64,000 bases of DNA from Streptacidiphilus sp. 4-A2 (GCA_014284505.1 JAAFYY010000001.1:5381845-5445844), one strand, 5' to 3'. Shown: positions 9,383 to 21,194, numbered from the stretch's first letter. Numbers and translations: made by a program. The notes: generated by a model from the sequence alone, not told the origin.

Positions 9383-10510
9383 ATGGACGCACGCACCGGC
9401 ACCGGTCCGACACCGACGATCTACGATGTCGCCCGCCGCGCCGGTGTCTCCATCGCGTCCGTCTCCCGCGTGCTCAACGGGCGGGACAACCCTCGGCCGG
9501 AGACCCGCGACCGGGTGCACAAGGCCATCAGCGAGCTCGGCTTCGTCCCGGACGGAGCCGCCCGCGCGCTGAGCAACCGGCTCAAGCAGGTGGTCGGCGT
9601 GGTCTTCCGCCGGGTCTACGGCACCGACGACGGCATGTTCGAGGACGAGACCGAGAGCCTGCTCTTCGGCGACCAGATCAACCGGGGGATCGAGATCGTG
9701 GCCCAGCGCCGCGGCTACGACCTGCTGGTCAGCTCCGTCAACATCGACGAACACACGCTGCCCAACCGGATCCTGACCATCGCCGGGAAGTGCGACGGGC
9801 TGATCCTGCACGACCAGGTGCTCTCCCCGGCGGGCATCGCCAGCATCGCCAGGACGGTGCCGGTGGTGACCCTGGCCGGTGCCGGCGGCGGACCGAGCGC
9901 CAATGTCCGCGGCGACAGCGCGACCAGCATGCGCGAACTGGCCAGGCATCTGGTCCAGGACCACGACTACCGGCGGCTGGCCTATATCGCGGGCCACGCC
10001 GACAGCCCCGACAACATCGTCCGCGGCCGCTCGTTCGCCGCCGAGGTGCAGGCGCTGGGCGCGGAGTGCCTGACCGGACCGGCCTGGCAGGGCGACTACT
10101 CGGCGGGCAGCGGGGTGCAGATCATTCGGGGCCTGATCGCCCTGGGTGCGACCCTGCCCCGCGCCATCGCCTGCGCCAACGACCAGACCGCGCTCGGCGT
10201 CATCTACGCCCTGGCCGAGCACGGACTGGATGTACCCGGCGATGTCGCCGTCACCGGCTTCGACGACCTGCCGTTCGCCCGGCACCTACGACCCCAGCTG
10301 ACCACCGTGCGCCAGCCGATCCAGGAGATCGGCGCCCGAGCCTTCGAGGTCCTCCACGACATGATCACCGCCGACAGCGGCGGGAGCGCTCCCACAGAGG
10401 GCGCGGACCACCCGCTGCCCGACATCGTGCTCCCCACCCGACTCGTCCGCCGCGAGAGCTGCGGCTGCCCGCCCGACTCCCACCCGCCCGTGTGGCGCCG
10501 GATCTTCTGA
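9383..10510 (+). CDS. LacI-family transcriptional regulator
   Basis: 375 aa, intact. The HTH is PTIYDVARRAGVSIASVSRVLNG with hinge GFVPDGAARALSNRLKQVVGVV. The effector domain ends FDDLPFARHLRPQLTTVRQPIQEIG and a Cys/Pro-rich tail follows (ESCGCPPDSHPP). The ATG at 9383 has GGAGAGGT 7 bases upstream. It sits 13 bases before a dipeptide-type ABC importer and carries its own operator upstream. It therefore most likely senses the sugar or derivative that the importer brings in. The effector is unknown. Confidence 0.88.
   Translation: MDARTGTGPTPTIYDVARRAGVSIASVSRVLNGRDNPRPETRDRVHKAISELGFVPDGAARALSNRLKQVVGVVFRRVYGTDDGMFEDETESLLFGDQINRGIEIVAQRRGYDLLVSSVNIDEHTLPNRILTIAGKCDGLILHDQVLSPAGIASIARTVPVVTLAGAGGGPSANVRGDSATSMRELARHLVQDHDYRRLAYIAGHADSPDNIVRGRSFAAEVQALGAECLTGPAWQGDYSAGSGVQIIRGLIALGATLPRAIACANDQTALGVIYALAEHGLDVPGDVAVTGFDDLPFARHLRPQLTTVRQPIQEIGARAFEVLHDMITADSGGSAPTEGADHPLPDIVLPTRLVRRESCGCPPDSHPPVWRRIF
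10381..10394. promoter_or_regulatory. CebR-like box inside the LacI gene, upstream of the ABC operon
   Basis: CGGGAGCGCTCCCA differs from the CebR box only at its first base and keeps the 12-bp palindromic core. It lies in the 3' end of the LacI coding sequence, 130 bases before the first permease start, and encodes S-G-G-S-A-P-T, a poorly conserved tail. It could be a CebR site for the importer genes or a chance codon arrangement. Confidence 0.5.
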
Positions 10511-10523
10511 GAGGAGCCGACAC

Positions 10524-11509
10524 ATGAACACCATCGTGCGCCGCCTCGGCTTCTACCTGATAGCCGCGTACGCCGCCGTCACCCTGAACTTCTTCCTGCC
10601 GCGGATGCTCCCCGGCAACGCGCTCCAAACCATCCTGCAATCCCTGCGCGGCACCACCCTCACCCGGGCGCAGCTCGCCGCGATGTCCGCCCAGTACGGT
10701 CTGGACAGCCACCAGAGCCTGCTCTCGCAGTACCTCGGCTATCTCGGCCGGCTGCTGCACGGCGATCTGGGCACCTCCACCCTCCAGTCGGTGCCGGTGA
10801 CCACGATCCTGGCCAACGACCTGCCCTGGACCATCGGGCTGATCGGCTCGGCCACCGTCGTCGCCTTCGTGCTCGGGACGCTGCTCGGCATCGTGATCGG
10901 CTGGCGGCGCAGCGGGCTGCTGGACGCGCTGCTGCCGGTGATGACCTTCTTCCAGGCGGTCCCCTACTTCATCCTGGCGCTGTTGCTGCTGCTCACCGGC
11001 GGCTTCTACTGGAAACTCTTCCCCTACAACGGCGGCTACACCACCGGGCGCAACCCGGTTCCGGAGGGCTGGAACTGGCCCTTCATCAGCAGCGTCGCGG
11101 AGCACGGGGTGCTGCCCGCGGCGACCGTCGCGCTGGCCTCGATCGCGGGCTGGATCATCGGCATGCGCAACATGATGGTGACCACCATGGACGAGGACTA
11201 CGTCCTGGTCGCGGCAGCGAAGGGGCTGCCGCAGTGGCGGGTGGTGGCGGTGGCGGCCCGGAACGCGATCCTGCCCAGCATCTCCAACTTCGCCCTGTCG
11301 ATCAGCCTGGTGGTCACCGGCTCCATCGTCACCGAGATCGTCTTCTCCTATCCGGGCGTCGGCTACGCGATCTACCAGGCCGTCCTCAACGCCGACTACC
11401 CGGTGATGCAGGGAATCCTGCTGGTGGTCACCTTCACCGTGCTCGGGGCGAACCTGCTGGCGGACATCGCCTATGTGATCCTCGACCCCCGCCCCGCAGG
11501 GAGGGCTGA
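10524..11509 (+). CDS. Dipeptide/oligopeptide-type ABC permease (DppB/OppB family)
   Basis: First permease of a five-gene importer. It starts at ATG 10524 after GAGAGGAG and opens with the family's N-terminal membrane helix (YLIAAYAAVTLNFFLPRMLPG). Further helices follow, with the EAA-type loop DEDYVLVAAAKGLPQWRV and a C-terminal GANLLADIAYVILDPR. One base is missing near 11485; the corrected frame ends REG-stop at 11507-11509. Transporters of this type import peptides, nickel or, in several bacteria and archaea, beta-glucosides. The LacI context favours a sugar. Confidence 0.88.
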
Positions 11510-11512
11510 CCG

Positions 11513-12721
11513 ATGGCTGTTCCCGCCGCGACCAACGCACCGAACAACGCACCGAACGAAGCGCCGAACCAAGCGCCGAACAACGCACCGGCCAACTCCT
11601 CGGCCGCCGCGCCGACCGCGCGCAGGGCCTCCCGCATACCCCGCTCCCCCAAGGTGCTCGTCGGCGGCGGACTGCTGCTGCTGTTCGCACTGCTGGCGGT
11701 GTTCGGTCCGATCATCGCCCCGCACTCGCCCAACTGGCAGGCGTCCACCAGCAACAGCGTCCCGCAGCCGCCCTCGGGCCGGTTCCCGCTGGGCACCGAC
11801 CAGTTCCAGCACGACATCCTGTCGCAGGTACTGGCCGGAGGCCGGGACACACTGCTGATCGCCTTCCTCGCCGGGGCCGTCGCCACCGTGCTGTCGGTGC
11901 TGGTCGGGGTGACCGCGGGCTACCTCGGCGGGGTCGCCGACGAGCTGCTCTCGGTCCTCGCGAATATCTTCCTGGCCCTGCCCGGGCTGCTGATCCTGAT
12001 CGTGGTGATGCGGCCGCTGCCGCCCGCCGACACCAACAACCCGCTGATCATCGGGCTGGTGATCGGACTGACCGCGTGGTCCTGGGGCGCCCGGGTGCTC
12101 CGGGCGCAGACCCTGGCGCTGCGCAACCAGGACTATGTGGAATCCGCGCGGGTGATCGGCGAACGCAAGCCCCGGATCATCGTGTTCGAGATCCTGCCGA
12201 ACCTGCTGCCGATCCTGGCCTCCTCCTTCATCTTCACCGTGATCTACGCGATCGGCACCTATGTCTCGCTGTCCTGGCTGGGCGTCATCAACCCCGCCAG
12301 CAACACCTGGGGCACCATGCTCAACAGCGCGCAGCAGTCCAGCGCGATGCTCAGCAACTACTGGTGGTGGTACGTGCCGCCGGCGGTGTGCGTGGCGCTG
12401 GTCGGCATCGCGCTGGCACTGCTGAACTTTCGGCATCGACGAGATCATCAACCCCCGGCTGCGCTCCTCCCGCTCCCGGCGGCACGGGGTGCGGTTCACC
12501 CTCGGCCTGACGCCGGTACTGCGCACCGCCGCGGCCGGTCCGACCGCGGTCGTCCGGGCCGACCCGGCCGAGGCCCGGCCCGATGTCTCGGCCGACGCCC
12601 TGGCCGACGCCTTGCCCGACGCCTTGCCCGACGCCCTGCCCGAGGCCCTGGCCGACGCCCGCGACGGCGCGGACCCCGACGCCGCGTCCGAGGCCACCGC
12701 CGCAGCGAATGGAGAGTCCCT

Positions 12722-12725
<4 letters not shown>
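11513..12725 (+). CDS. ABC permease (DppC/OppC family) with low-complexity tails
   Basis: Second permease, starting 3 bases after the first. A polar N-terminal extension of about 40 residues repeats APNNAPNEAPNQAPN before the first helix (VLVGGGLLLLFALLAVFGPIIAP). The core carries GTDQFQHDILSQVLAGGRDTL and the EAA-like loop NQDYVESARVIG. The frame breaks near 12430 and resumes as GIDEIINPRLRSS. The C-terminal tail repeats ADALPDALPDALPEALADA, unusual for a DppC protein. The stop overlaps the next start (GTGA). Confidence 0.85.
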
Positions 12726-13891
<1,166 letters not shown>

Positions 13892-13895
<4 letters not shown>

Positions 13896-15052
13896 CCCCG
13901 ACCTCCGGCGGAGCAGCCGCCACGGACCGCCCGGCCGACACGGCAGCCCCCGTGGTGCACGGCCCCAGGCGTCCCGGCGTGCCGGTACTCGAAGCCCGGC
14001 GGCTCACCAAGCACTTCCCGGTGAGCCAGTTCGGACCCGCGTCACGCAGGCAGGTGGTGCACGCCGTCGAGGACATCTCGCTCGCCCTGCCCCGGGGCAC
14101 GGTCACCGCCGTCGTCGGGGAGAGCGGCTCGGGGAAGTCCACCCTGGCCCGGCTGCTGACCCAGCTGATCACCCCCACCTCGGGGGAACTGCTGCTCAAC
14201 GGCGAGCTGGTGGGCAGCGACGGCCGCTCCCGCCGGGAGTACACCCGCCAGGTGCACCTGGTGCTCCAGGACCCCTTCTCCTCGCTCAACTCCGTGCACA
14301 GCGTGCGCTATCACCTGGAGCGCCCGCTGAAACTGCACCGCCGTTCCGGGCGCGGCGAACTCACCGCCAAGACCCTGGAGCTGCTGGAACGGGTCTCGCT
14401 CAGCCCCGCCGCCGACTTCATCGACAAGTACCCGCACGAGCTCTCCGGCGGCCAGCGGCAGCGGGTCGCCATCGCCCGGGGGCTCGCGGTCGAACCGAAG
14501 GTCCTGCTCGCCGACGAACCGGTCTCCATGCTGGACGTCTCGATCCGGCTGGGCGTGCTCAACCTGCTGGACGAACTGCGCAGCCGGGAGCAGCTGGCCG
14601 TCCTCTATGTCACCCATGACATCGCCTCGGCCCGCTATCTCGCCGACACCGTGGTGGTGATGTACGCGGGCGAGGTGGTGGAGTCCGGCCCGGCCGCCCA
14701 GATCACCGACGCGCCCGCGCACCCGTACACCCAGCTGCTGCTCAACGCCGCGCCGGATCCGGGGCGCACCGAACCGCCGGTGCTGCGCGGGCGGGGCTCC
14801 CCGCCCAGCCTGGTGAATCCGCCCGGCGGCTGCCGCTTCCACCCGCGCTGCCCGTTCGCCATGGCGGTCTGCGCGGAGAGCCGGCCCCCGGCCTTCAGCG
14901 TCGCCGCCGACCAGGTCGCCGCCTGCTGGCTGCACCGGCCGGGCGACCCGGAAAAGAACGCGCCCGGCCCCGCCGCCGACACCGCTGGTGACGTTCCGCG
15001 GGCCGCGGAGCCGGAGCCGGGCCCGGCTCCGGCTCCGAGCACCAACAAGTAA
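13892..15052 (+). CDS. ABC transporter ATPase (DppF/OppF family)
   Basis: 386 aa, intact. Walker [10 protein letters not shown], signature LSGGQRQRV, Walker [13 protein letters not shown], switch region [15 protein letters not shown]. The C-terminal Cys motif is [16 protein letters not shown]. The Pro/Glu-rich tail is not conserved. The ATGA overlap with the preceding ATPase (13892-13895) indicates translational coupling, so the two ATPases form the usual heterodimer. Confidence 0.93.
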
Positions 15053-15299
15053 CGAGCCACAGGGAGTTGTCATGGGAGACCCCGCGAGACCCGGCCGACG
15101 CCGGGGCCCGCCTTCCGCCCAGCCGCCAGGAGCGGCCCCGGTCGAGGTGCAACTCCTCCGGGGCCGCGGCCCGCACCGCAATGCACCACCGCACCAGCAG
15201 TCACAGATCCGCCAAGACCCGGCACGCCACGGTCGTCAATACCGTGGCCGCCCACCGCTGGCCGGCAGCGTGCCGACCGGACACAAGGAGCCTACGACA

Positions 15300-17016
15300 A
15301 TGAGTCGCACCACCACCATGAAGGGGCTTGCCCTGGTGGCCGTCATCGGCCTGGGCCTCACCGCCTGCACCAGCTCCAGCTCCAGCAGTTCCGGCAGCAG
15401 CAGCGCCGCCGCGGGCGGCAGCGCCAAGACCCTGGTCATCGAGGACAACCCGGAGCCCTCCTTCTCCAACGACTTCAACCCGCTGGTCCCCACCTCCGCC
15501 AGCACCATCGAGAACACCGACTCGCTGGTCTACGAACCGCTCTTCATGATCAACAGCATCAATGCCAGCGAGCCCCGATCCCGTGGCTGGCCAAGAGCTA
15601 CGCCTGGTCCAACGGCAACAGGACGCTGACCATGACCCTCCAGTCGGGCGTCAAGTGGAGCGACGGCAAGCCCTTCAGCTCCGCCGACGTGGCGTTCACC
15701 TTCAACCTGCTGCAGAAGTTCCCGGCCGCCAACACCGGCAATGTGCCGACGGCCACCAGCATCACCACCCCCGACGCCGACACCGTGGTGATGAACTTCG
15801 CCGCGCCGCAGTCGGCGAACTTCGTCGGCATCGCCAACCAGATGATCCTGCCGCAGCACCTGTGGGCCTCGGTCACCAATCCGGTGAACGCGGTGATCCC
15901 CGCCGCACAGGCCATCGGCACCGGCCCCTACCTGGTCGACAGCTTCAGCACCCAGGACATCACCTACAAGGTGAACCCCTCCTACTGGGGCGCCAAGCCC
16001 AAGGTGCCGCGGATCTCGCTGCCGGCCTACGCGACCAACGACGCCGCGACGCTGGCCCTGGCCTCCGGCGACGTCGACCTCACCGGCAACGACATCGCCA
16101 ATGTGCAGAGCGTGTTCGTGGCCAAGGACCCGGCGCACAACCACCTCTTCCAGTCCAGCGCGCCCTACTACCCGGCGGGCAACACGGTCTCGCTGCTGCT
16201 GAACAACAAGAGCGCGGACGCCCCGGCCCTGGCCGACGCGAAGGTCCGCCAGGCGATCAGCGCGGGGGTGGACCGGGCGAGCCTGGCCTCCCAGTGCGAG
16301 ACCGACTACGAGGCCCCGGCCACCTCCTCCGGCGGGGTCACCCTGCCCACCGACTCGGGGGCGCTCGACCCCGCGCTGACCAACGACCTCCAGTCGGGCC
16401 CGGACGCCGCCAAGGTCAGCTCACTGCTCCAGGCCGACGGCTACGCCAGGACCGGCGGCAAGTGGACCAAGGGCGGGAAGACGATCAAGTTCACCATCAT
16501 CGACCCCAACAGCTTCGGCGACTACTGGTGCGACGCCAAGGCCATCGCCGCCGGACTGGACGCCCGGGCTTCGACGTCTCCGCCAACGGCGGCTACACCG
16601 GCGACACCTGGGGCACCGCGGTCACCAACGGCAACTTCGACGCCACCCTGCACTGGGGTCAGGGCTCGACCACCTTCCAGCGCCTCCAGTTCATCCTGGA
16701 CCCGAGCGGCACCGCGCCGATCGGCCAGCCCGCCGGCGGCGACCTGGAGCGCTACAGCAGCCCGGCGGCCACCGCGGCGGTCACCGCCTACGAGAACGCG
16801 ACCACGCCCGCGGCGGAGACGGCGGCGCTGGACACCCTGCAACAGCTGATGTCCACGGACGTCCCGGCGGTGCCGGTGCTCTACGGCGCGGCCTGGTACC
16901 AGTACAGCTCGCTCAACTACACGGGCTGGCCCACCTCGACGAACCCGTACATCAGCCCCACCCCCAACAGCCAGGGGTACGAGTACATCATCCTGCACCT
17001 GACCCCGGTCAGCTGA
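15300..17016 (+). CDS. Extracellular solute-binding lipoprotein, family 5 (peptide/oligosaccharide ABC importer)
   Basis: Lipoprotein signal with lipobox GLGLTAC, then a Ser/Gly-rich spacer anchoring it outside the cell. SBP-5 hallmarks are TMTLQSGVKWSDGKPFSSADVAFTFN, AIGTGPYLVD and VRQAISAGVDRASLA. ATG at 15300 with AAGGAG 8 bases upstream; a 247-base gap without a gene separates it from the ATPases. Breaks near 15575 and 16562. Family 5 also includes cellobiose- and other sugar-binding proteins. With the LacI gene and bglC nearby, an oligosaccharide ligand is my preferred guess. Its last 8 bases overlap the convergent next gene. Confidence 0.9.
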
Positions 17017-17965
17017 AGGCTCCCGGCGGCGGCGCGGGTGAGGGTCTCGCGCTCCCGTCGGTGACCGGAGCGGCCCCCGCCTGGAAGTCCACCAGGCGGG
17101 GGCCGCTCTCCACCCGCCCGGGGAAGGGGTCGGTGGCGGTCCGCCGGGTCAACTCGTCGAGCGGCAGCGGCTGCTGCGCCGCCACCAGCACCAGGTTCCC
17201 GAACCGACGGCCGCGCAGCACCGTCGGGTCGGCGATCAGTGCCACCTCCGCGAACACCGCCCGCAGCGTGGCCACCTGGCCCCGGGCGAACGCCAACTGC
17301 CCGCCGTCGGTGATGTTCACCGCGAACCGGCCGTCCGGGCGCAGCGCCCTGGCGGCGAGCGCGGCGAACTCGACCGAGGTGCAGTGCGCCGGGATGCGCG
17401 CACCGCTGTAGATGTCGGCCACCACCAGGTCGGCCGCGGCCTCCGGGCTGCGCTCCAGGATGTCCCTGGCGTCGCCGCCGCGCACCCGCAGCTGCCAGGT
17501 GCGGTCCAAAGGCAGCTCGCGGCGGACCAGTTCGGTGAGCTCGGTGTCGATCTCCGCCACCTGCTGCCGCGAGCGGGGACGGCTGACGGCGACATAGCGG
17601 GCCAGGGTCAGCGCGCCGCCGCCGAGGTGCAGCGCGGTGACCGGTTTGCCCGGCGCGGCGGCCAGGTCCACCAGATGGCCCAGCCGACGCTGGTACTCGA
17701 AGGACAGATGACGCGGGTCGGCCAGGTCGACATGGGACTGCGGCGCGCCGTCGAGCAGCAGCGTCCAGGCATCGGCGCGGTCCCGGTCGCGGACGATCTC
17801 CGCCAGGCCGGAGCCCACCCGCACCCCGGCCGGCCCGGCCGCCGACCGCCCATCCTGCCGGTCGCGGCCGGAGTCAGCGCGGAAGGACTGGTCCTCGGCG
17901 GTCTGGTCGCGGGCGGGTCGCTGCCGCGCACCACCGTTTCTGCTGCCCTGCTGCTTGCGTGCCAC
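17009..17965 (-). CDS. Spermidine-synthase-like methyltransferase-fold protein
   Basis: 318 aa, intact, GTG start. The Rossmann core reads HLGGGALTLARYVA...EIDTELTELVRRELPL, then GDARDILER and DLVVADIYSGARIPAH, matching polyamine synthase/fused spermidine-synthase domains. The basic, Gln-rich N-terminus (about 50 residues) looks disordered. Actinobacterial members of this group rarely have a proven activity, and the substrate residues cannot be confirmed. Ends tail-to-tail inside the solute-binding-protein gene. Confidence 0.75.
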   Translation of the reverse strand: MARKQQGSRNGGARQRPARDQTAEDQSFRADSGRDRQDGRSAAGPAGVRVGSGLAEIVRDRDRADAWTLLLDGAPQSHVDLADPRHLSFEYQRRLGHLVDLAAAPGKPVTALHLGGGALTLARYVAVSRPRSRQQVAEIDTELTELVRRELPLDRTWQLRVRGGDARDILERSPEAAADLVVADIYSGARIPAHCTSVEFAALAARALRPDGRFAVNITDGGQLAFARGQVATLRAVFAEVALIADPTVLRGRRFGNLVLVAAQQPLPLDELTRRTATDPFPGRVESGPRLVDFQAGAAPVTDGSARPSPAPPPGAFS

Positions 17966-18002
17966 CTTCTGAGTATGCCGCCATCCGAGCGGGAGCCGCT
18001 GG

Positions 18003-18395
18003 TCAGGCCCCGTCCGAGCCGCTGGCGGCGAGGGTGCGGGCGGCCTCGCCGAGGGCCGCGCGGAGCAGCGCGGGGTCGGTGAGCGCCCGCCCGGGTGAGG
18101 GGGGGTACAGCCAGCTGCGGTCGTTCTCCGGCGGCGGGGCCTGGGTCCAGGAGTGGCCCGGGAGGTGCCAGGCGTCGGCCGCGCCGACCGGAACCAGGAA
18201 CGAGAGCGTGGACTCGGCGTCCTCCAGCAGCACCGGGCCGCAGGCCCCGCGGAGCCGCAGGATGTCCACGGTCTCCAGCCCCTGCCGCTCCGGGACGGTC
18301 ACCAGGTCGCAGGCCGGGGCCGCCCGACCGCTCCCGTCACCGGGCCGGTACGGGCCACTGCCGATGGGCGGGCCGCTGCGCACAACGCCGTGCAT
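18003..18395 (-). CDS. Conserved hypothetical protein, possibly related to the small primase-polymerase domain proteins of Streptomyces
   Basis: About 130 aa. The ATG at 18393-18395 is preceded by GAGGAGG, a strong ribosome-binding site. Visible features are CDLVTVPERQGLETVDILRL, GPVLLEDAESTLSFLVPVG and WLYPPSPGRALTDPALLRAAL. The alternation of hydrophobic strands and the WLxPP element recall short 'bifunctional DNA primase/polymerase' proteins of streptomycetes, but no catalytic motif is evident. Transcribed divergently from the HTH/TPR regulator, like many such regulator-partner pairs. Confidence 0.6.
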   Translation of the reverse strand: MHGVVRSGPPIGSGPYRPGDGSGRAAPACDLVTVPERQGLETVDILRLRGACGPVLLEDAESTLSFLVPVGAADAWHLPGHSWTQAPPPENDRSWLYPPSPGRALTDPALLRAALGEAARTLAASGSDGA

Positions 18396-18751
18396 GGGAA
18401 CCTCCTCAACCGTGCGCCTCGACAGTGGAGCCGAGCGCCGACGACATCCGGTGGCCGGCGACCGAGTATTCGGCGCCTCTGCCCAGAACAACGTCCCATC
18501 GTGGTGGAAAGCCACGGGTGGAATGCCAAGCAAGACATGGCATTTCATGGCGGATTGCGACGAAGGTGTCCGCTTTGTCGAAAACCCCACGTGTTCGATT
18601 TGCTACCGAGAGTACTGTCGTGCTCGCGGTGGCGAACCACGCACCACAGCAGCCCGCCGGACCTCCGTCCGGCCCGCTGGACCCGCTGCACCCGCTGCAC
18701 CCGCTGCACCTGTCAGACCCGTCAGACCCCCGCCAGACAAGGGGCAGGCCC
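18396..18751. other. Divergent intergenic region
   Basis: About 355 bases between the hypothetical gene and the HTH/TPR regulator. The stretch 18480-18620 is lower in GC than its surroundings and probably holds both promoters. Before the regulator start there is a short tandem run based on CCGCTGCAC (18680-18705). No gene seen. Confidence 0.5.
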
Positions 18752-20097
18752 ATGAGCAACACCCTCGACCGTTCCCCCAACCAGTTGATGCGCGCGCTTC
18801 GCGGGGATCTCTCCCCCGGCGAGTTCGCCGCCAGTGTCCGCCGCGCCGCCCGCGAGATCGGCGAGCACGTCTCCTGCGACGCGCGCTACGTTGGCCGGAT
18901 CGAGTCGGGGGAGATCAGATGCCCCAACTACGCCTATGAACGGGTCTTCCGGCATATGTTCCCCGGCTGCTCTCTGCCGGAGCTGGGCTTCGCCCCCGCC
19001 AGGAGGTGCGCCGCCCGCAGGCGGCCCGGCACCGACCCGGGGGCGGCCAGGAGCCGCGCCGGAGCGACCTGTTCGAGATCCACGAGGAGAACGACGACGT
19101 GCACCGACGCACGTTCCTGACCGGCGGTCCGGCCGCGGTGGCCACCGCACTCGGGCTGGACCAGCCGGCCGCCGCCGAGGTGCCCCTGGGCACCAGGGTC
19201 GGCGCCGCGGACGCCCACAGGGTCGAGGCCGCCGTACGCGACATCCGGTTACTGGACGACGCCCATGGCGCGGACGCCCTGTTCGACCGGGCCGGCCGGG
19301 CCCTGCGCCGGGCCTACCAGCTGTTGAACTGCGGCAGCTTCAGCGCCAGGGTCGAGCAGCGGCTCCAGGCCGCGGCCGGGGAACTGGCCATCTCCGTCGG
19401 CTGGTTGGCCCACGACTCGGGCCGGCTGGTCGAGGCCCGCTCCTTCTACGCCGAGGCCCTGGCCACCGCGCGGATGGCCGACGATGCCCGGCTGGAAGCC
19501 CACTCCTTCTGCAACAGCGCCTTCCTGGCCCGCGACGCGGACCGCCCCAGGGAAGCGGTCCGCGCGGCCCAGGCCGCCCGGCAGGCCGCCCAGGGGCTCG
19601 GCTCGGACCGGCTGCGGTCACTGCTGGCGATGCGCGAGGCCGGGGGCTGGGCGCTGCTCCAGGACCGCGGTGCCTGCGAGCGGTCGATCGGGACCGCCCG
19701 GCAAGCTCTTCGAGACCGGCCGCAGCGACGCCGACCCGAATGGATGTCCTTCTACGGTGAGGCCGAGCTGCTGGGGCTGGAATCCCAGTGCTGGTCGGCG
19801 CTGCGCGCCTGGGATCTGGCCACTGACCGGGCCCGCCGGGCGATAGAGCTCCAGCAGCCCCAGTTCGTCCGCAACCGCGCCCTCTACACGGCGGAGCTGG
19901 CCCGCGACCAGCTCGGCGCGGGCGAACCGGCCGCGGCCGCGGAGAGCGGCTGCCAGGTGGTGGCCCTGTTCAGCGAGGTGCGCTCGACCCGGATCAGGGC
20001 CATGGTCGCGGACACCGCCTCCCAGCTGCGCCCGCACCGGTCGGTGCCGGAGGTCGCGGATTTCATACAGCGCTACGACGCCGCGCTGGCCGGCTGA
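18752..20097 (+). CDS. HTH/TPR-type regulator with TTA codon
   Basis: About 449 aa. The N-terminal 75 residues form a Cro/C1-like HTH (SPGEFAASVRRAAREIGEHVSCDARYVGRIESGE). A linker carries HRRTFLTGGPAAVATALGL, common in this Streptomyces family. The rest is an all-helical TPR region with paired-helix repeats such as GRLVEARSFYAEALATARMA and CWSALRAWDLATDRARRAIELQ. Such proteins are NsdA-like or signal-responsive regulators. One base is missing near 19003. Leu at 19249-19251 is encoded by TTA. Confidence 0.78.
19249..19251 (+). promoter_or_regulatory. TTA leucine codon in the HTH/TPR regulator
   Basis: In the frame ending at 20097 the residues D-I-R-L-L-D use TTA for the first Leu, so translation should depend on the bldA tRNA. 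Confidence 0.8.
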
Positions 20098-20138
20098 GAC
20101 ACCCCTGCCGCCGGGCAGGGCCTGGTTAACCTGACGGC

Positions 20139-21194
20139 ATGACTACCCTCCGCTCCGTTCCCGCGCTGCGGGTCGGGCTCGTCGGCTACGGCCTCGCGGG
20201 TTCGGTCTTCCACGCCCCGCTGATCAGCGCCACCCCCGGGCTGTCGCTGGCAGCTGTCGTCACCGCCAACCCCGAACGCCAGGCCCAGGTGCGGGCCGGG
20301 CACCCGGGCGCGGCGGTGGTGGACGGGTGGAGGAGCTCTGGCCGCTCAATCTGGACCTGGTCGTGATCGCCTCCCCCAACCGGCTGCATGTGGCGCAGGC
20401 CACCGCCGCGCTGGAGGCGGGCGTGGCCGTGGTCGTGGACAAGCCGCTCGCTGCCTCGGCCGAGGAGGCACAGGGGCTTTCCGAGCTCGCGGAGCGGCTG
20501 GGGCTGCCGCTGAGTGTCTTCCAGAACCGGCGCTGGGACGGGGACTTCCGCACCGTCGCGGAGCTGGTCGGCTCGGGCAGGCTGGGCGAGGTGCACCGTT
20601 ACGAGTCGCGGTTCGAGCGCTGGCGTCCGCAGCTCAAGGGCGGCTGGCGGGAGCTCGGCGACCCGGCCGAGGCCGGCGGGCTGCTCTACGACCTGGGCAG
20701 TCATCTGGTCGACCAGGCGCTGACCCTGTTCGGTCCGGTCGGCGAGGTGTACGCCGAACTGGACTGCCGTCGCACCGGCGCGCAGACCGACGACGACGCC
20801 TTTGTCGCCCTGCGGCATCTCAACGGCACCCGTTCGCACCTGTGGATGAGCGCCGTGGCCGGCAGCCCCGGTCCGCGTTTCCGGGTGCTGGGCAGTGACA
20901 GCGCCTATGTCTGCCACGGCCTGGATGGTCAGGAGGCGGCGCTGCGCGAGGGCCGCACCCCGGCCGACGCGGGCTGGGGGTGACGCCTCCTGCCGGGTAC
21001 GGCCTGCTCGGCGCCGGGGACGCGGCCGTGCCGTACCCGACGCTGCCCGGCTGCTACCAGGAGTACTACGCCGGGGTGGCCGAGGCGCTGCGCGGGCGCG
21101 CCCCGGTGCCGGTCGAGGCCCGGGACGCGGTCTCCACGCTGGCGGTGCTGGCCGCCGCGCAGCGCTCCTCCGCCGAGCACCGGGCAACGGCTGA
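20139..21194 (+). CDS. Gfo/Idh/MocA-family oxidoreductase
   Basis: NAD(P)-dependent oxidoreductase. The nucleotide-binding motif is VGLVGYGLAGSVFHAPLI. VIASPNRLHVAQATAALEAGVAVVVDKPLA carries the conserved Lys-Pro. The C-terminal domain shows GGLLYDLGSHLVDQAL with the catalytic His. Breaks near 20322 and 20982, and one G lost near 21189. Restoring that base gives the natural end HRATG-stop at 21192-21194; uncorrected, the frame runs on antisense to the next gene. The substrate is unknown. No sugar-metabolism neighbour other than the distant ceb genes. Confidence 0.85.

Noticed and set aside
12583-12670. CRISPR-like or tandem-repeat array at the end of the second permease
   Set aside because: The 12-base repeat is in frame, encodes an Ala-Asp-Leu-Pro tail and has no spacers.
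15053-15299. Small gene starting at ATG 15072 between the ATPase and the solute-binding protein
   Set aside because: It has a fair ribosome-binding site, but the Arg/Pro/Gln-rich product matches nothing and simply runs in frame into the lipoprotein signal peptide.
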